DNA of 64,000 bases, taken from positions 1 to 64,000 of the forward strand of contig NZ_SKCH01000004.1 of assembly GCF_005434945.1 (NCBI RefSeq). The letters are read 5' to 3'. The translations under genes and the position numbers were made by a program. The notes below the pieces were generated by a model. The model searched no databases, had not been told where the DNA came from, and worked only from the letters and a program-made list of their open reading frames with translations. Position 1 is the first letter of the stretch. The number at the start of each line of letters is the position of its first letter. This document shows, piece by piece, positions 16,111 to 24,692 of this stretch. The stretch comes from Prescottella subtropica. GTDB lineage: Bacteria; Actinomycetota; Actinomycetes; Mycobacteriales; Mycobacteriaceae.

Positions 16111-16874
16111 TACTTGATCTTCCCCCAAATGAGTTCCGTGATGGTGCTTCCGACCCTGTGCGCCTTGTCCTCGAACTTCGTGACCGGGCGCTCGTGCGTC
16201 ATCGGCGACTCCCAGTCCAGCTCGGTGAGCAGCGGTTCCGCGTCGCCGGCCTCGCGGATCGCCTCCGCGTACTCGGCGTGATCGGTCGCGACGTGCAACA
16301 CGCCGCCCGGCTTCAACCGGCTCGCGATCAGCGCGAACGTCGGCCCCTGCAGCAGCCGGCGCTTGTGGTGCCGGGCCTTGGGCCACGGATCCGGGAAGAA
16401 CACCCGCACACCCGTCAGCGATTCCGGCGCCACCATGTGCTCGAGCACCTCGACGGCGTCGCCGCGCAGCACTCGCACGTTCGAGAGTTCGTTGCGCTCG
16501 ACGAGCTGCAGCAGCTGTGCCAGACCCGGCCGGTACACCTCGACGGCCATCAGGTTCACGTGCGGCTCGGCCTTCGCCATCGCCGCGGTCGCGGTGCCGG
16601 TGCCGGAGCCGATCTCGACGATCAGCGGGGCCTCGCGGCCGAACCACGCCGTGGTGTCGATCAGGTCGTCACCGACGTCCCGGCCGATCTGAGGCCACTG
16701 CCGATCCCATGCGGACTGCTGCGGCTCGGTGAGCGCGCCGCGGCGGGACCGGAAGCTGGTGACCCGCGGATACAGCCGCGACCCCTTCCCGGATTCTTCT
16801 CGTGGGGTGGTGTCGGACTCGATGCTCGACTCGGCCACAGGCTCGGCCGAGGTTTCCTGGTCGGGGTGGTTCAC
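16110..16874 (-). CDS. trmB: tRNA (guanine-N7-)-methyltransferase
   Basis: TrmB uses S-adenosylmethionine to make m7G46 in the variable loop of tRNAs. The 254-residue protein has a variable acidic N-terminus, YPRVTSFRSRRGALT near 55 (family lead-in), the SAM motif VEIGSGTGTATAAMA near 105, VFFPDPWPKARHHKRRL near 175 (the catalytic/tRNA-binding signature), and a C-terminal ATDHAEYAEA. GTG at 16874 gives a length close to other actinobacterial TrmB proteins; the frame remains open further upstream without a convincing start. It heads the leftward trmB-NYN-mmpL3 unit with minimal spacing. Confidence 0.9.
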   Translation of the reverse strand: MNHPDQETSAEPVAESSIESDTTPREESGKGSRLYPRVTSFRSRRGALTEPQQSAWDRQWPQIGRDVGDDLIDTTAWFGREAPLIVEIGSGTGTATAAMAKAEPHVNLMAVEVYRPGLAQLLQLVERNELSNVRVLRGDAVEVLEHMVAPESLTGVRVFFPDPWPKARHHKRRLLQGPTFALIASRLKPGGVLHVATDHAEYAEAIREAGDAEPLLTELDWESPMTHERPVTKFEDKAHRVGSTITELIWGKIK

Positions 16875-17073
16875 CGCACCATTGTCACGTATGTCCGCGA
16901 GTACGGGCCGACTTGGGCGGTTGCAGTCGGTCGATAATCTGGACGATTTGGTCCGATTCGACGGTGCCGAGCAGGGTTTTCGCGGCATCATGGCTGGTGA
17001 CAGCGTTCCCGATCCTCCGATCGGGCATCGGCGTCGTCGGTCACGGACCAGGGGGAAAGCGGGGGAGAACACA

Positions 17074-17769
17074 GTGGTGGGCACGTGCGAACTGCTGCAT
17101 CGGGTCGGCTCCGACGTCGGTGGGGCGGCGCGGCAGGCGGCGTCGGACCTCGCGGCGCCGATCCGTATCCAGGTAGCAGGACGGGCCGGTGTCGGCCGCA
17201 GTTCGGTGGTGCGACTCCTCGAACAGGCGGGGTGGGACGCCGTCGACATGTCACTCGTCGAGACCTCACCGGTGGACGCACCCGGCAGCGACGATCCGAC
17301 GCTCGACGGTGACGTGATCGTCTACGTACTGTCCGGTGCGCCGCGCACCCCCGACGTCGCGGCACTGCGGGCCGCACCGGCCGGGGTCACCGTCGCGGTC
17401 GTGGGCAAGGCGGACCTGCAGCGGTCGTGGGCGGAGGCGACCCGGATCGCCGTCGAAACCGAATCCGGGACCGGGGTGCCGACGCTGCCGCTCGTCGCGC
17501 ACGACGCCGCCGCGTCCGGTGGTGAGGACGGGCGGGCACGTGCCCTCGACGCCGTCGCCACCGCGGTCCGCACGGCGGGTGCCTACCGCGCCCGGTCGGC
17601 GCTGACGGCCCTCGCCGAGGCCGCGGCCCGCGGGCCGGACCGGGACGTCCTCGAGAACTATCTGCGCAGCGCCGAGGCCGCCCGGCTGCGCGCGGCCTCG
17701 GCCACGGTGGCCGGAGACGGTGCGGCGGGTCGGCGGCGCCGCGAGCTCGCGGCACGGGTGCGCCCGTGA
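17074..17769 (+). CDS. P-loop GTPase-like protein (Rv0209-like)
   Basis: A 231-residue protein with a P-loop-like GRAGVGRSSV near residue 36. The usual Walker A lysine is an arginine here. VIVYVLSG (after an acidic DGD) and VAVVGKADLQRS near 95-115 resemble the G3 and N/TKxD (here GKAD) nucleotide motifs of small GTPases. An Arg/Ala-rich helical tail follows. Position and partner match M. tuberculosis Rv0209. GTG at 17074 is chosen for the GGGGGAG seven bases upstream; the frame is open upstream but lacks a start with a site. The stop overlaps the next gene by four bases (GTGA). Nucleotide binding is inferred; the altered lysine leaves activity open. Confidence 0.6.
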   Translation: MVGTCELLHRVGSDVGGAARQAASDLAAPIRIQVAGRAGVGRSSVVRLLEQAGWDAVDMSLVETSPVDAPGSDDPTLDGDVIVYVLSGAPRTPDVAALRAAPAGVTVAVVGKADLQRSWAEATRIAVETESGTGVPTLPLVAHDAAASGGEDGRARALDAVATAVRTAGAYRARSALTALAEAAARGPDRDVLENYLRSAEAARLRAASATVAGDGAAGRRRRELAARVRP

Positions 17770-19202
17770 CGCCGGACCGGTCGGACCCGCCCTGGTTCCC
17801 GCTCGACGCGCAGCGGGTCGTCGAACGCTGGGATCCGGACGGGCTGCAGCGGTGGCGAGACCGGACCTCGGGCGGGCGGGCCGTACACGTCGTCGCGGTA
17901 CCCGGCATCGACGCCGGCCCGGTCCTCTCGGCGCTGGCCGGGCAGGACCCGGTGACCGACGCCCGGGACGGCGGCGCCGCCGTCGTCGTGCCGGTGCTCG
18001 ACGGGGCGTCCGTGCTCGGACGCGACGAACTGGCCGCGCTCGATGAGGCCGCCGCCGGCGTCGAACACGTGCTCTTCGTGCTCACCGACGTCGGCGAACC
18101 GGGCCGTGACGCCGTGCACCGTCGTGACGAGGAACTGCTCCGGGCGCACCACACCCGATATGCGGACGCGCGGATCCTGACCGATGTCGACGCGTTGACG
18201 GCCGCCGTGTCCGACGCACTCGCCGCCGATCCCGCCACGACCGCCGACCGGGGCGACCGGCGGGCGGTGTCGGTGCTGCTCACCCGGACGTGCCGTCGGA
18301 TCGGGCAGGTGGCGGACGCCCTGCGCGCCGGCAACGACACCGGCACCGTCGAGTTGCGGGCCCGACGCGCGCGGCTCGTCGCAGCCCGGGACGGCGGACG
18401 CGTCGAACGGTCCGCGGAGCTGCGGGCCGAGGTGCAGCGGGCCCGGATGGACCTGCTGCACGAGGCGGGTGCCCGGGTGCGTGCGGTCGCGGCGACCGCC
18501 CGCGCGGAGATCGACCGGGCCGGACGCGTCGAGTTGCGGGACTACCCGGTCCGGATGGCGGAACTGTCGCGGGCGGCGGTCGCCGACGTCGACGCCGTGG
18601 TGTCGCCGCGACTCGCGGACCTCGCCGTCCGGGCCGGTACGTCGGACCTGCCGCCGGCCGCGGCCCCGCCGATCGAGCTGGGGTTCGCGGGTCCGGAACC
18701 GCGGCACCGGGGTGTCGAGGACCGGGTGATGGTCGTCGTCGGTGCGTCCGCCGGTGTCGGATTGGGGCGTCTGGCGGTCACCCCGATCGCGATGGTCCCC
18801 GCCCTGGACATCGCGACGATCCCGGTCACCCTCGCGCTCGGCGGGGCGGCCGCGTGGGGGATAGCCCGGTCGCGCCGGCTGGCCGCGGACCGGGCGCACG
18901 TGCGGCAGTGGGCGGCCGAGGCCACCGCGCACCTGCGGGCGCAACTCGAACAGCGGGTGCTGGGCCGGATCCTGGAAACCGAGGCGGCCGTCGGCGCACG
19001 GATCCTCGCGGACGGGCGGGCCGCCGGACTCACCGCCGACGAGGAACTCGCCGCCGTCGACGCCGAACTGCGCCGGCTCGCCGCGCAGCGCACCGGGCGG
19101 ATCGGCTCGTGTGAGCGGGATCGGGCCGCACTCGCCGCCGTCCTCGCGTCGCTCGGGGACCGGACGGAACCGGATGCGGCCGCGGTGCGTCCAACCCCGT
19201 GA
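17766..19202 (+). CDS. Helical membrane-associated protein paired with a GTPase-like gene (Rv0210-like)
   Basis: A 478-residue protein starting at GTG 17766 within the stop of the preceding gene. The N-terminal third has HVVAVPGIDAGPVLSALAG and FVLTDVGEPG, a degraded P-loop-type fold. Residues 170-280 are long Arg/Glu/Ala-rich helices likely to form coiled coils. A hydrophobic hairpin covers about 318-365 (VMVVVGASAGVG, then LDIATIPVTLALGGAAAWGI). Helices return to the end. This order of GTPase-like head, helical bundle and membrane hairpin recalls bacterial dynamin-like proteins such as IniA/IniC, an inference from architecture only. It matches the M. tuberculosis Rv0210 position between trmB and pckA. 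Confidence 0.55.
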   Translation: MTPDRSDPPWFPLDAQRVVERWDPDGLQRWRDRTSGGRAVHVVAVPGIDAGPVLSALAGQDPVTDARDGGAAVVVPVLDGASVLGRDELAALDEAAAGVEHVLFVLTDVGEPGRDAVHRRDEELLRAHHTRYADARILTDVDALTAAVSDALAADPATTADRGDRRAVSVLLTRTCRRIGQVADALRAGNDTGTVELRARRARLVAARDGGRVERSAELRAEVQRARMDLLHEAGARVRAVAATARAEIDRAGRVELRDYPVRMAELSRAAVADVDAVVSPRLADLAVRAGTSDLPPAAAPPIELGFAGPEPRHRGVEDRVMVVVGASAGVGLGRLAVTPIAMVPALDIATIPVTLALGGAAAWGIARSRRLAADRAHVRQWAAEATAHLRAQLEQRVLGRILETEAAVGARILADGRAAGLTADEELAAVDAELRRLAAQRTGRIGSCERDRAALAAVLASLGDRTEPDAAAVRPTP

Positions 19203-19234
19203 CGACAGTTGCACGGCCCCGAACGGGAGACATC

Positions 19235-19540
19235 ATGATCACGACGGACGAGTTGACGGGCGACCTGGCGACCCTCGACCCGGGCACCTTCGACACCGAC
19301 GCGGACGCCGTCCGGTTGACGGAGCTCCAGTACGACATCGACGGCGACGGCATCCTCGACACCGTCACGTTCGAGGCGGGTGACACGCTGGTCGTCGCGA
19401 CCGACGTCGACGGGGACGGGGACGCCGACCACGTCACGATGGTGGGAGGCGCCGGCGGGTATGCGGCCTGGGAGTTCCATCGGGACGCCGACGGCGGCCA
19501 CCGGTGGGAGCAAGTCGACGACGGCCGTCTGGACGACTGA
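19235..19540 (+). CDS. Small acidic protein with DxDGDG calcium-type motifs (DUF6802-like)
   Basis: A 101-residue, strongly acidic protein. It carries two calcium-loop-like motifs, YDIDGDGILDTVTFE near residue 38 and TDVDGDGDADHVTM near 62, with the D-x-D-G-D-G-x-x-D pattern. A final EFHRDADGGHRWE segment follows. Short actinobacterial proteins of this form have been grouped as DUF6802; I assign that by recall. There is no signal peptide. ATG at 19235 is preferred for its GGGAGA. A GTG at 19199 overlapping the previous stop is a possible alternative start and would imply coupling to the upstream pair. Calcium binding is inferred. Confidence 0.6.
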   Translation: MITTDELTGDLATLDPGTFDTDADAVRLTELQYDIDGDGILDTVTFEAGDTLVVATDVDGDGDADHVTMVGGAGGYAAWEFHRDADGGHRWEQVDDGRLDD

Positions 19541-19834
19541 CCGAATAGGTGGGTGAGCTGCCGGTATCGGTGACCGGACCGGTCTGAATCGTTCCTGTGA
19601 CCTATCCGACGACACCCGGTTCCCCCGAGTTCGACGCGCGGCGTTAACCTCTATTCAGGACACCCGGCACCCGTGTCCTTCGTTCTTTGTCCGCGGTGGC
19701 ATACGCGGGCGGCAGGCGGAGTGGGCGGGCTGCACCCCGCAGAGAGGGGGAAGTCGGATTCGACCCATCGGCCCCACATGATGCGGGGGCTGTCGTGGTC
19801 TATCCGGTTCCCGGCCCCACCCCAGGAGAGTTTG

Positions 19835-21664
19835 ATGACCTCAGCGACCATTCCCGGTCTGAACGGAACTGACGACACGCTTCCCACTGAGCATGCTGAG
19901 CTGCTCGCCTGGGTTCGCGAGGTGGCCGAGCTGACCCAGCCCGACCGTGTCGTCTTCGCCGACGGTTCCGACGAGGAGTGGGACCGTCTGACCACCAAGC
20001 TCGTCGAGGCCGGGACGTTCACCCGACTGAACGACGAGAAGAAGCCGAACTCGTTCGTCGGTAACTCCGATCCGTCGGACGTCGCCCGCGTCGAGTCGCG
20101 CACCTACATCTGCTCGCGCGACGAGATCGACGCCGGCCCCACCAACAACTGGATGGACCCGGCCGAGATGCGCGGCCTGATGACGGGCCTGTACAAGGGC
20201 TGCATGCGCGGACGCACCATGTACGTCGTGCCGTTCTGCATGGGCCCGCTCGGCGCCGACGACCCGAAGCTGGGTGTCGAGCTCACCGACTCCGAGTACG
20301 TCGTCGTGTCGATGCGCATCATGACCCGCATGGGTTCGGCCGCGCTCGAGAAGCTGGGCACCGACCGCCCGTTCGTGAAGGCGCTGCACTCCGTGGGTGC
20401 GCCGCTCGCCGACGGCCAGGCGGATGTTCCCTGGCCGTGCAGCGACACCAAGTACATCACCCACTTCCCCGAGGACCGCGAGATCTGGTCCTACGGTTCC
20501 GGCTACGGCGGCAACGCGCTGCTCGGCAAGAAGTGCTACTCGCTGCGTATCGCGTCGGCCATGGCCCACGACGAGGGCTGGCTGGCCGAGCACATGCTGA
20601 TCCTCAAGCTGATCTCGCCGGAGGACAAGGCTTACTACGTCGCCGCGGCGTTCCCGTCGGCGTGTGGCAAGACCAACCTGGCGATGATCCAGCCGACCAT
20701 CCCCGGTTGGCGCGCCGAAACCCTCGGCGACGACATCGCGTGGATGCGTTTCGGTGAGGACGGCCGCCTGTACGCGGTCAACCCGGAGTTCGGTTTCTTC
20801 GGCGTCGCGCCGGGCACCAACCACGAGTCCAACCCGAACGCCATGAAGACCGTCGAGGCCGGCAACACGCTGTACACCAATGTGGCGCTCACCGACGACG
20901 GTGACGTGTGGTGGGAGGGCCTCGACGGGACCCCCGAGCACCTCGTGGACTGGAAGGGCAACGACTGGACCCCCGAGTCCGGCGAGAAGGCCGCCCACCC
21001 GAACTCGCGCTACTGCACCCCGATGTCGCAGTGCCCGATCCTCGCCCCCGAGTGGGACGACCCGCAGGGTGTGCCGATCTCGGCGATCCTGTTCGGTGGC
21101 CGCCGCAAGACCACGGTTCCCCTGGTCAGCGAGGCGTTCGACTGGCAGCACGGCACCTTCCTCGGTGCGACGCTGTCATCCGAGCAGACCGCGGCCGCCG
21201 AGGGCAAGGTCGGCGCCGTCCGCCGCGACCCGATGGCCATGATCCCGTTCATCGGCTACAACGCCGGTGACTACATCAACCACTGGATCACCCTCGGCAA
21301 GAACGCCGACGCGGACAAGCTCCCCAAGATCTTCTACGTGAACTGGTTCCGTCGCGGCGACGACGGCCGCTTCCTGTGGCCCGGTTTCGGTGAGAACTCC
21401 CGCGTGCTCAAGTGGATCATCGACCGCATCGAGCACAAGGCCGACGCCGTCAGCACCCCGATCGGCTACGTGCCGACCGCCGCCGACCTCACCCTCGACG
21501 GCCTCGATGTCGACGCCGCCGACGTGAACGAGGCCCTGGCCGTCGACGTCGACGAGTGGAAGGCCGAGATCCCGCTCATCGAGGAGTGGCTCGAGTTCCT
21601 CGGCGAGAAGGTGCCGTCGGGTGTCCGCGACGAGTTCGAGGCCCTGAAGCAGCGCCTGGGCTGA
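19835..21664 (+). CDS. pckA: Phosphoenolpyruvate carboxykinase (GTP)
   Basis: PckA interconverts oxaloacetate and phosphoenolpyruvate using GTP, the gluconeogenic entry point in actinobacteria. At 609 residues it has the normal length of the GTP-dependent class. The hallmark kinase motif [12 protein letters not shown] with the reactive Cys is near residue 275. [11 protein letters not shown], the oxaloacetate-side [12 protein letters not shown] and [13 protein letters not shown] also match. ATG at 19835 follows CAGGAGAG at a good distance; the frame is open upstream but has no signal. About 290 bases upstream are non-coding with no clear regulatory motif. It closes the block that parallels Rv0206c-Rv0211. 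Confidence 0.96.
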   Translation: MTSATIPGLNGTDDTLPTEHAELLAWVREVAELTQPDRVVFADGSDEEWDRLTTKLVEAGTFTRLNDEKKPNSFVGNSDPSDVARVESRTYICSRDEIDAGPTNNWMDPAEMRGLMTGLYKGCMRGRTMYVVPFCMGPLGADDPKLGVELTDSEYVVVSMRIMTRMGSAALEKLGTDRPFVKALHSVGAPLADGQADVPWPCSDTKYITHFPEDREIWSYGSGYGGNALLGKKCYSLRIASAMAHDEGWLAEHMLILKLISPEDKAYYVAAAFPSACGKTNLAMIQPTIPGWRAETLGDDIAWMRFGEDGRLYAVNPEFGFFGVAPGTNHESNPNAMKTVEAGNTLYTNVALTDDGDVWWEGLDGTPEHLVDWKGNDWTPESGEKAAHPNSRYCTPMSQCPILAPEWDDPQGVPISAILFGGRRKTTVPLVSEAFDWQHGTFLGATLSSEQTAAAEGKVGAVRRDPMAMIPFIGYNAGDYINHWITLGKNADADKLPKIFYVNWFRRGDDGRFLWPGFGENSRVLKWIIDRIEHKADAVSTPIGYVPTAADLTLDGLDVDAADVNEALAVDVDEWKAEIPLIEEWLEFLGEKVPSGVRDEFEALKQRLG

Positions 21665-21684
21665 TCCGCCCGTTCGTGATGTGA

Positions 21685-21731
21685 CCGAATGTCACATCGG
21701 TTCAGTTGGACTGAACCGATGTGACATTCGG
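21685..21731. repeat. Repeat family B hairpin (CCGAATGTCACATCGG...)
   Basis: Perfect 21-bp arms at 21685-21705 and 21711-21731 enclose a 5-nt loop, 20 bases past the pckA stop. The same arm sequence recurs at 57189-57235, 35 kb away, with a different loop. It is a dispersed palindromic element that may double as a pckA terminator. Confidence 0.8.
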
Positions 21732-21904
21732 CGTTTCAGGGGGTGGGGGTACGGCGGGATCGGTGCACACACGACGCCCTTCTGCGTATACGTTCGTATG
21801 TGAGTGGACCCGATGACATGCGGACGTCGACAAGATGGTGCAATAACACCAACCGATACAGACACCGACCCGGCAGCGAGCCGTGGCCACGAGGAGGATC
21901 CGGC

Positions 21905-22837
21905 ATGGGGATCTACAACAACGTCACCGAACTGGTCGGACGCACCCCGCTGGTGCGCCTGAACCGTGTCACCGAGGGCGCCGGCGCCCAGGTCGTGGCG
22001 AAGCTCGAGTTCTACAACCCGGCCAACAGCGTCAAGGACCGTATCGGTGTCGCGATCATCGACGCCGCCGAGGCGTCCGGTGAACTGCAGCCCGGCGGCA
22101 CCATCGTCGAGGGCACGTCCGGCAACACCGGTATTGCGCTCGCGATGGTCGCGGCGTCCCGCGGCTACAAGGCGATCTTCACGATGCCCGAGACGGCATC
22201 CACCGAACGTCGGGTGATGCTGCGCGCGTACGGCGCCGAGATCGTCCTCACCCCCGGCGCCGAGGGCATGGCCGGTGCCGTGAAGAAGGCCGAGGAGATC
22301 GTCGCGCAGACCGACAACGCCGTCCTCGCCCGCCAGTTCGGGAACCCCGCGAACCCCGACGTCCACGCCCGCACCACCGGCGAGGAGATCTGGGCCGACA
22401 CCGACGGCGCCGTCGACATCTTCGTCGCCGGCATCGGCACCGGCGGCACCCTCACCGGCACCGGCCGCACCCTCCGCAAATACAAGCCGGAGGTCACCGT
22501 CGTCGGTGTCGAACCCGCCGACTCACCCATCCTCACCGGCGGCAACCCCGGCCCCCACAAGATCCAGGGCCTCGGCGCCAACTTCGTCCCCGACGTCCTC
22601 GACCGCGACATCTACGACGAGATCATCGACGTCCAGTTCGACGACGCCATCACCACCGCCCGCAGCCTCGGCACCGACGAAGGCATCCTCGGCGGCATCT
22701 CCGCCGGCGCCAACGTGTGGGCGGCACTGCAACTCGCCAAGCGCCCCGAGAACGCCGGCAAGACGATCGTCGTCGTCGTCCCCGACTTCGGTGAGCGCTA
22801 CATCTCCACCCCACTGTTCGAACACATCCGAGGCTGA
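21905..22837 (+). CDS. cysK: Cysteine synthase A (O-acetylserine sulfhydrylase)
   Basis: CysK replaces the acetyl group of O-acetylserine with sulfide to give cysteine. The 310-residue protein shows the PLP lysine in [13 protein letters not shown] near 42, the substrate loop [15 protein letters not shown] near 70, the PLP phosphate-binding [13 protein letters not shown] near 178 and [12 protein letters not shown] near 262. ATG at 21905 follows GAGGAGG. It stands five bases before cysE, so both enzymes of cysteine synthesis are cotranscribed and could form the cysteine synthase complex; the very C-terminal Ile of CysE, seen here, is what docks in CysK in that complex. Confidence 0.95.
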   Translation: MGIYNNVTELVGRTPLVRLNRVTEGAGAQVVAKLEFYNPANSVKDRIGVAIIDAAEASGELQPGGTIVEGTSGNTGIALAMVAASRGYKAIFTMPETASTERRVMLRAYGAEIVLTPGAEGMAGAVKKAEEIVAQTDNAVLARQFGNPANPDVHARTTGEEIWADTDGAVDIFVAGIGTGGTLTGTGRTLRKYKPEVTVVGVEPADSPILTGGNPGPHKIQGLGANFVPDVLDRDIYDEIIDVQFDDAITTARSLGTDEGILGGISAGANVWAALQLAKRPENAGKTIVVVVPDFGERYISTPLFEHIRG

Positions 22838-22842
22838 AAACC

Positions 22843-23421
22843 ATGACCGTCCTGCGCACGATCCGGGAAGACCTCCAGGCGGCACGAGGCCACGACCCGG
22901 CCGCGCGCAGCGACGCCGAGAACGCCGTCGTCTACTCCGGACTGCACGCCATCTGGTCGCACCGGGTCGCGCACCGCATGTGGGCCGTACCCACACTGCG
23001 CGGCCCGGCACGCGTCCTGTCGCAGTTCACCCGATTCCTCACCGGCATCGAAATCCACCCCGGCGCCACCATCGGCCGACGCTTCTTCATCGACCACGGC
23101 ATGGGCGTCGTCATCGGCGAAACCACCGAAATCGGCGACGACGTCATGATCTACCACGGCGTCACCCTCGGCGGCCGCTCCCTCGCCAAAACCAAACGAC
23201 ACCCCACCATCGGCAACCGCGTCACCATCGGCGCCGGCGCCAAAGTCCTCGGCCCCATCGTCATCGGTGACGACAGCGCCATCGGAGCCAACGCCGTCGT
23301 CACCCGCGACATCGCCCCCGACCACATCGCCACCGGCATCCCCGCCTCCATGCGACCCCGCAAGAAACACGAACAACTCGTCGACCCGACGTCCTACATC
23401 GACCCGGCCATGTATATCTGA
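22843..23421 (+). CDS. cysE: Serine O-acetyltransferase
   Basis: CysE acetylates serine with acetyl-CoA to supply CysK. At 192 residues it is the short EpsC-type enzyme. An N-terminal helical part (1-60) leads to a left-handed beta helix of hexapeptide repeats: [40 protein letters not shown] and [18 protein letters not shown]. The catalytic His in [10 protein letters not shown] and YHGVTLGG are in place. The C-terminus ends in Tyr-Ile, consistent with insertion of the tail Ile into the CysK active site. It is transcribed with cysK. Confidence 0.94.
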   Translation: MTVLRTIREDLQAARGHDPAARSDAENAVVYSGLHAIWSHRVAHRMWAVPTLRGPARVLSQFTRFLTGIEIHPGATIGRRFFIDHGMGVVIGETTEIGDDVMIYHGVTLGGRSLAKTKRHPTIGNRVTIGAGAKVLGPIVIGDDSAIGANAVVTRDIAPDHIATGIPASMRPRKKHEQLVDPTSYIDPAMYI

Positions 23422-23458
23422 GGTTTGCCCGAATTCCGGGACCTCCTGGATGTTTCAG

Positions 23459-23505
23459 CTGAAGGGTCCCTTCGTTCGCTCCTGGCGCACGAAGGGACCC
23501 TTCAG
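23459..23505. repeat. Repeat family C hairpin, copy 1
   Basis: Perfect 17-bp arms at 23459-23475 and 23489-23505 (core GAAGGGTCCCTTC) with a 13-nt loop lie 37 bases past the cysE stop. Related hairpins occur at 24235-24283 and, shortened, at 32286-32306. It likely terminates cysK-cysE. Confidence 0.75.
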
Positions 23506-23601
23506 CCCGTTTCCGGCGATGGCGTGGCACGATAATGCCGATCCTCACGCTTGTCCGTGGGGATCGTTTCGGGGAGCCACATCGTGTACGGAGGGAACAA
23601 T

Positions 23602-24216
23602 ATGAAGCTTCGCAAGACGAAGAAGGTTGCGGCGAGTGTGGTCGCGTCGGCAGCGATGGTCGCGGGTCTCGCGGTTGCCGGAACGGGCACCGCGGCAGCA
23701 GCCGACAGCTACAAGGGGCCGGAGCTCAAGGTCGAGCAGGGCGACTTCGACGGCAAGAACGTCGAGCTGACGCTGACGAACCCGAACGTGTGGGACTCGA
23801 TCGGCGACGGTTCCAGCTGCACGTCGGCGCTGCTCGACGGTGCGCAGGGCCTCGAGGCGTTCGTCGCCTACAACAACAAGGACTTCGGCAAGCTCATCGA
23901 CATCATGCTGTCGCCGGGCCTGCGTCTCGGCCCCGCGGCGAGCAACGGCATCACGAGTCACGGTCCGAACTCCGACACCAAGACCGTCAAGGTCGACAAC
24001 GGCGTCTACATCTACCTCGGCACCTGCGGCGGCATCAAGTCCCTCGAACCGGGCAACGTCGGTGTCTCCCTCAAGCCGGTCATCGTGCCGTCCGGTATCG
24101 GCAGCATCGAGCCGGGCCTCGCCTTCGGCAGCACCGTCCTCGAGTCCGGGGCCGACCTCGCGGCTCTGCTCCCGCTGCTCGGCTCGCTCGCCGGTGGCGC
24201 GGGCGCCGGCAGCTAG
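23602..24216 (+). CDS. Small secreted protein, paralogue of the 3506-4126 product
   Basis: A 204-residue exported protein. MKLRKTKK leads a hydrophobic core and a GTGTAAAA-D cleavage region near residue 34. The mature domain has LTNPNVWDSIGDGSSC and YLGTCGG, giving two cysteines about 75-80 residues apart that may pair. The C-terminal PSGIGSIEPGLAFGSTVLESG and a G/A-rich tail mirror the other secreted protein in this window. I do not recognise a named domain. ATG at 23602 follows GGAGGG; the frame is open further upstream without a signal. It sits alone between two family C hairpins, which would terminate transcription on both sides. Confidence 0.75.
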   Translation: MKLRKTKKVAASVVASAAMVAGLAVAGTGTAAAADSYKGPELKVEQGDFDGKNVELTLTNPNVWDSIGDGSSCTSALLDGAQGLEAFVAYNNKDFGKLIDIMLSPGLRLGPAASNGITSHGPNSDTKTVKVDNGVYIYLGTCGGIKSLEPGNVGVSLKPVIVPSGIGSIEPGLAFGSTVLESGADLAALLPLLGSLAGGAGAGS

Positions 24217-24234
24217 TCTGCACCTTTCTCGTAT

Positions 24235-24283
24235 CAGCTGAAGGGGTCCTTCGTTCACGGCGAACGAAGGACCCCTTCAGCTG
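24235..24283. repeat. Repeat family C hairpin, copy 2 (left edge of the island)
   Basis: Exact 22-bp arms at 24235-24256 and 24262-24283 around a 5-nt loop, beginning CAGCTGAAGGGGTCC. It lies 18 bases past the secreted-protein stop and 34 bases before the operator of the XRE-ImmA-PIN module. It serves as terminator and marks the left edge of the accessory island. Confidence 0.8.
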
Positions 24284-24316
24284 TGTGTGGGTGGCGGAAC
24301 GTTCCGCGGAGAAGTA

Positions 24317-24351
24317 CCCTTGAATCAGGTTTGATTGAACTGATTCAAGGG
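24317..24351. promoter_or_regulatory. Operator of the XRE-ImmA-PIN module
   Basis: Perfect 12-bp arms (CCCTTGAATCAG and its complement) at 24317-24328 and 24340-24351 flank an 11-nt spacer that itself contains TTGATTGAA, a further half-site-like element. The right arm ends eight bases before the XRE start and covers its ribosome site, as expected for autorepression. Confidence 0.72.
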
Positions 24352-24359
24352 GTGTGGTG

Positions 24360-24692
24360 ATGTCGGGGATCGGTGAACGAATCGTCGAGGCGCAGGGGCG
24401 GGCGAGGCTGAGTCAGCGCGCGCTTGCCGACGAAACAGGGATCTCGCAGCCCACGCTGTGTCGGATCATCGCGGGTGCACGCGAGCCGAAGACGAACGAA
24501 TTGCTTGCAATCGCGATCGCTACGGGATGCACGGTGGGGGAGATCACCGGTCGGTCTAAGGTCGCCGAACGTGTTCAGATGGCGGCCCGGGCCACGAACG
24601 GCGCGAGTATGGAACAGATGCGGCGAGCGCTGCTCCACTACCTCGAACTCGATGCGTATCTCGACGATCAGGGAATCGCAGTAGCGCGATGA
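24360..24692 (+). CDS. XRE family HTH regulator of an ImmA/PIN module
   Basis: A 110-residue protein with an N-terminal Cro/CI-type HTH: GERIVEAQGRARLSQRALAD, then TGISQPTLCRIIAGAREPKT at about 25-48. A C-terminal helix may dimerise. ATG at 24360 is preferred over two GTG codons just before it because of the distance to the AAGGGG in the right operator arm. The stop overlaps the ImmA-type gene by four bases (ATGA). In known ImmR/ImmA pairs the XRE protein is the repressor that the metalloprotease cleaves; the same logic is likely here by inference. The palindrome upstream supports autoregulation. Confidence 0.85.
   Translation: MSGIGERIVEAQGRARLSQRALADETGISQPTLCRIIAGAREPKTNELLAIAIATGCTVGEITGRSKVAERVQMAARATNGASMEQMRRALLHYLELDAYLDDQGIAVAR

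Noticed and set aside
21741-21904. CGTATACG palindrome and TGGTG-N6-CACCA repeat as operators for cysK.
   Set aside because: The elements are short, not repeated elsewhere in the window and have no known regulator; too weak to call.
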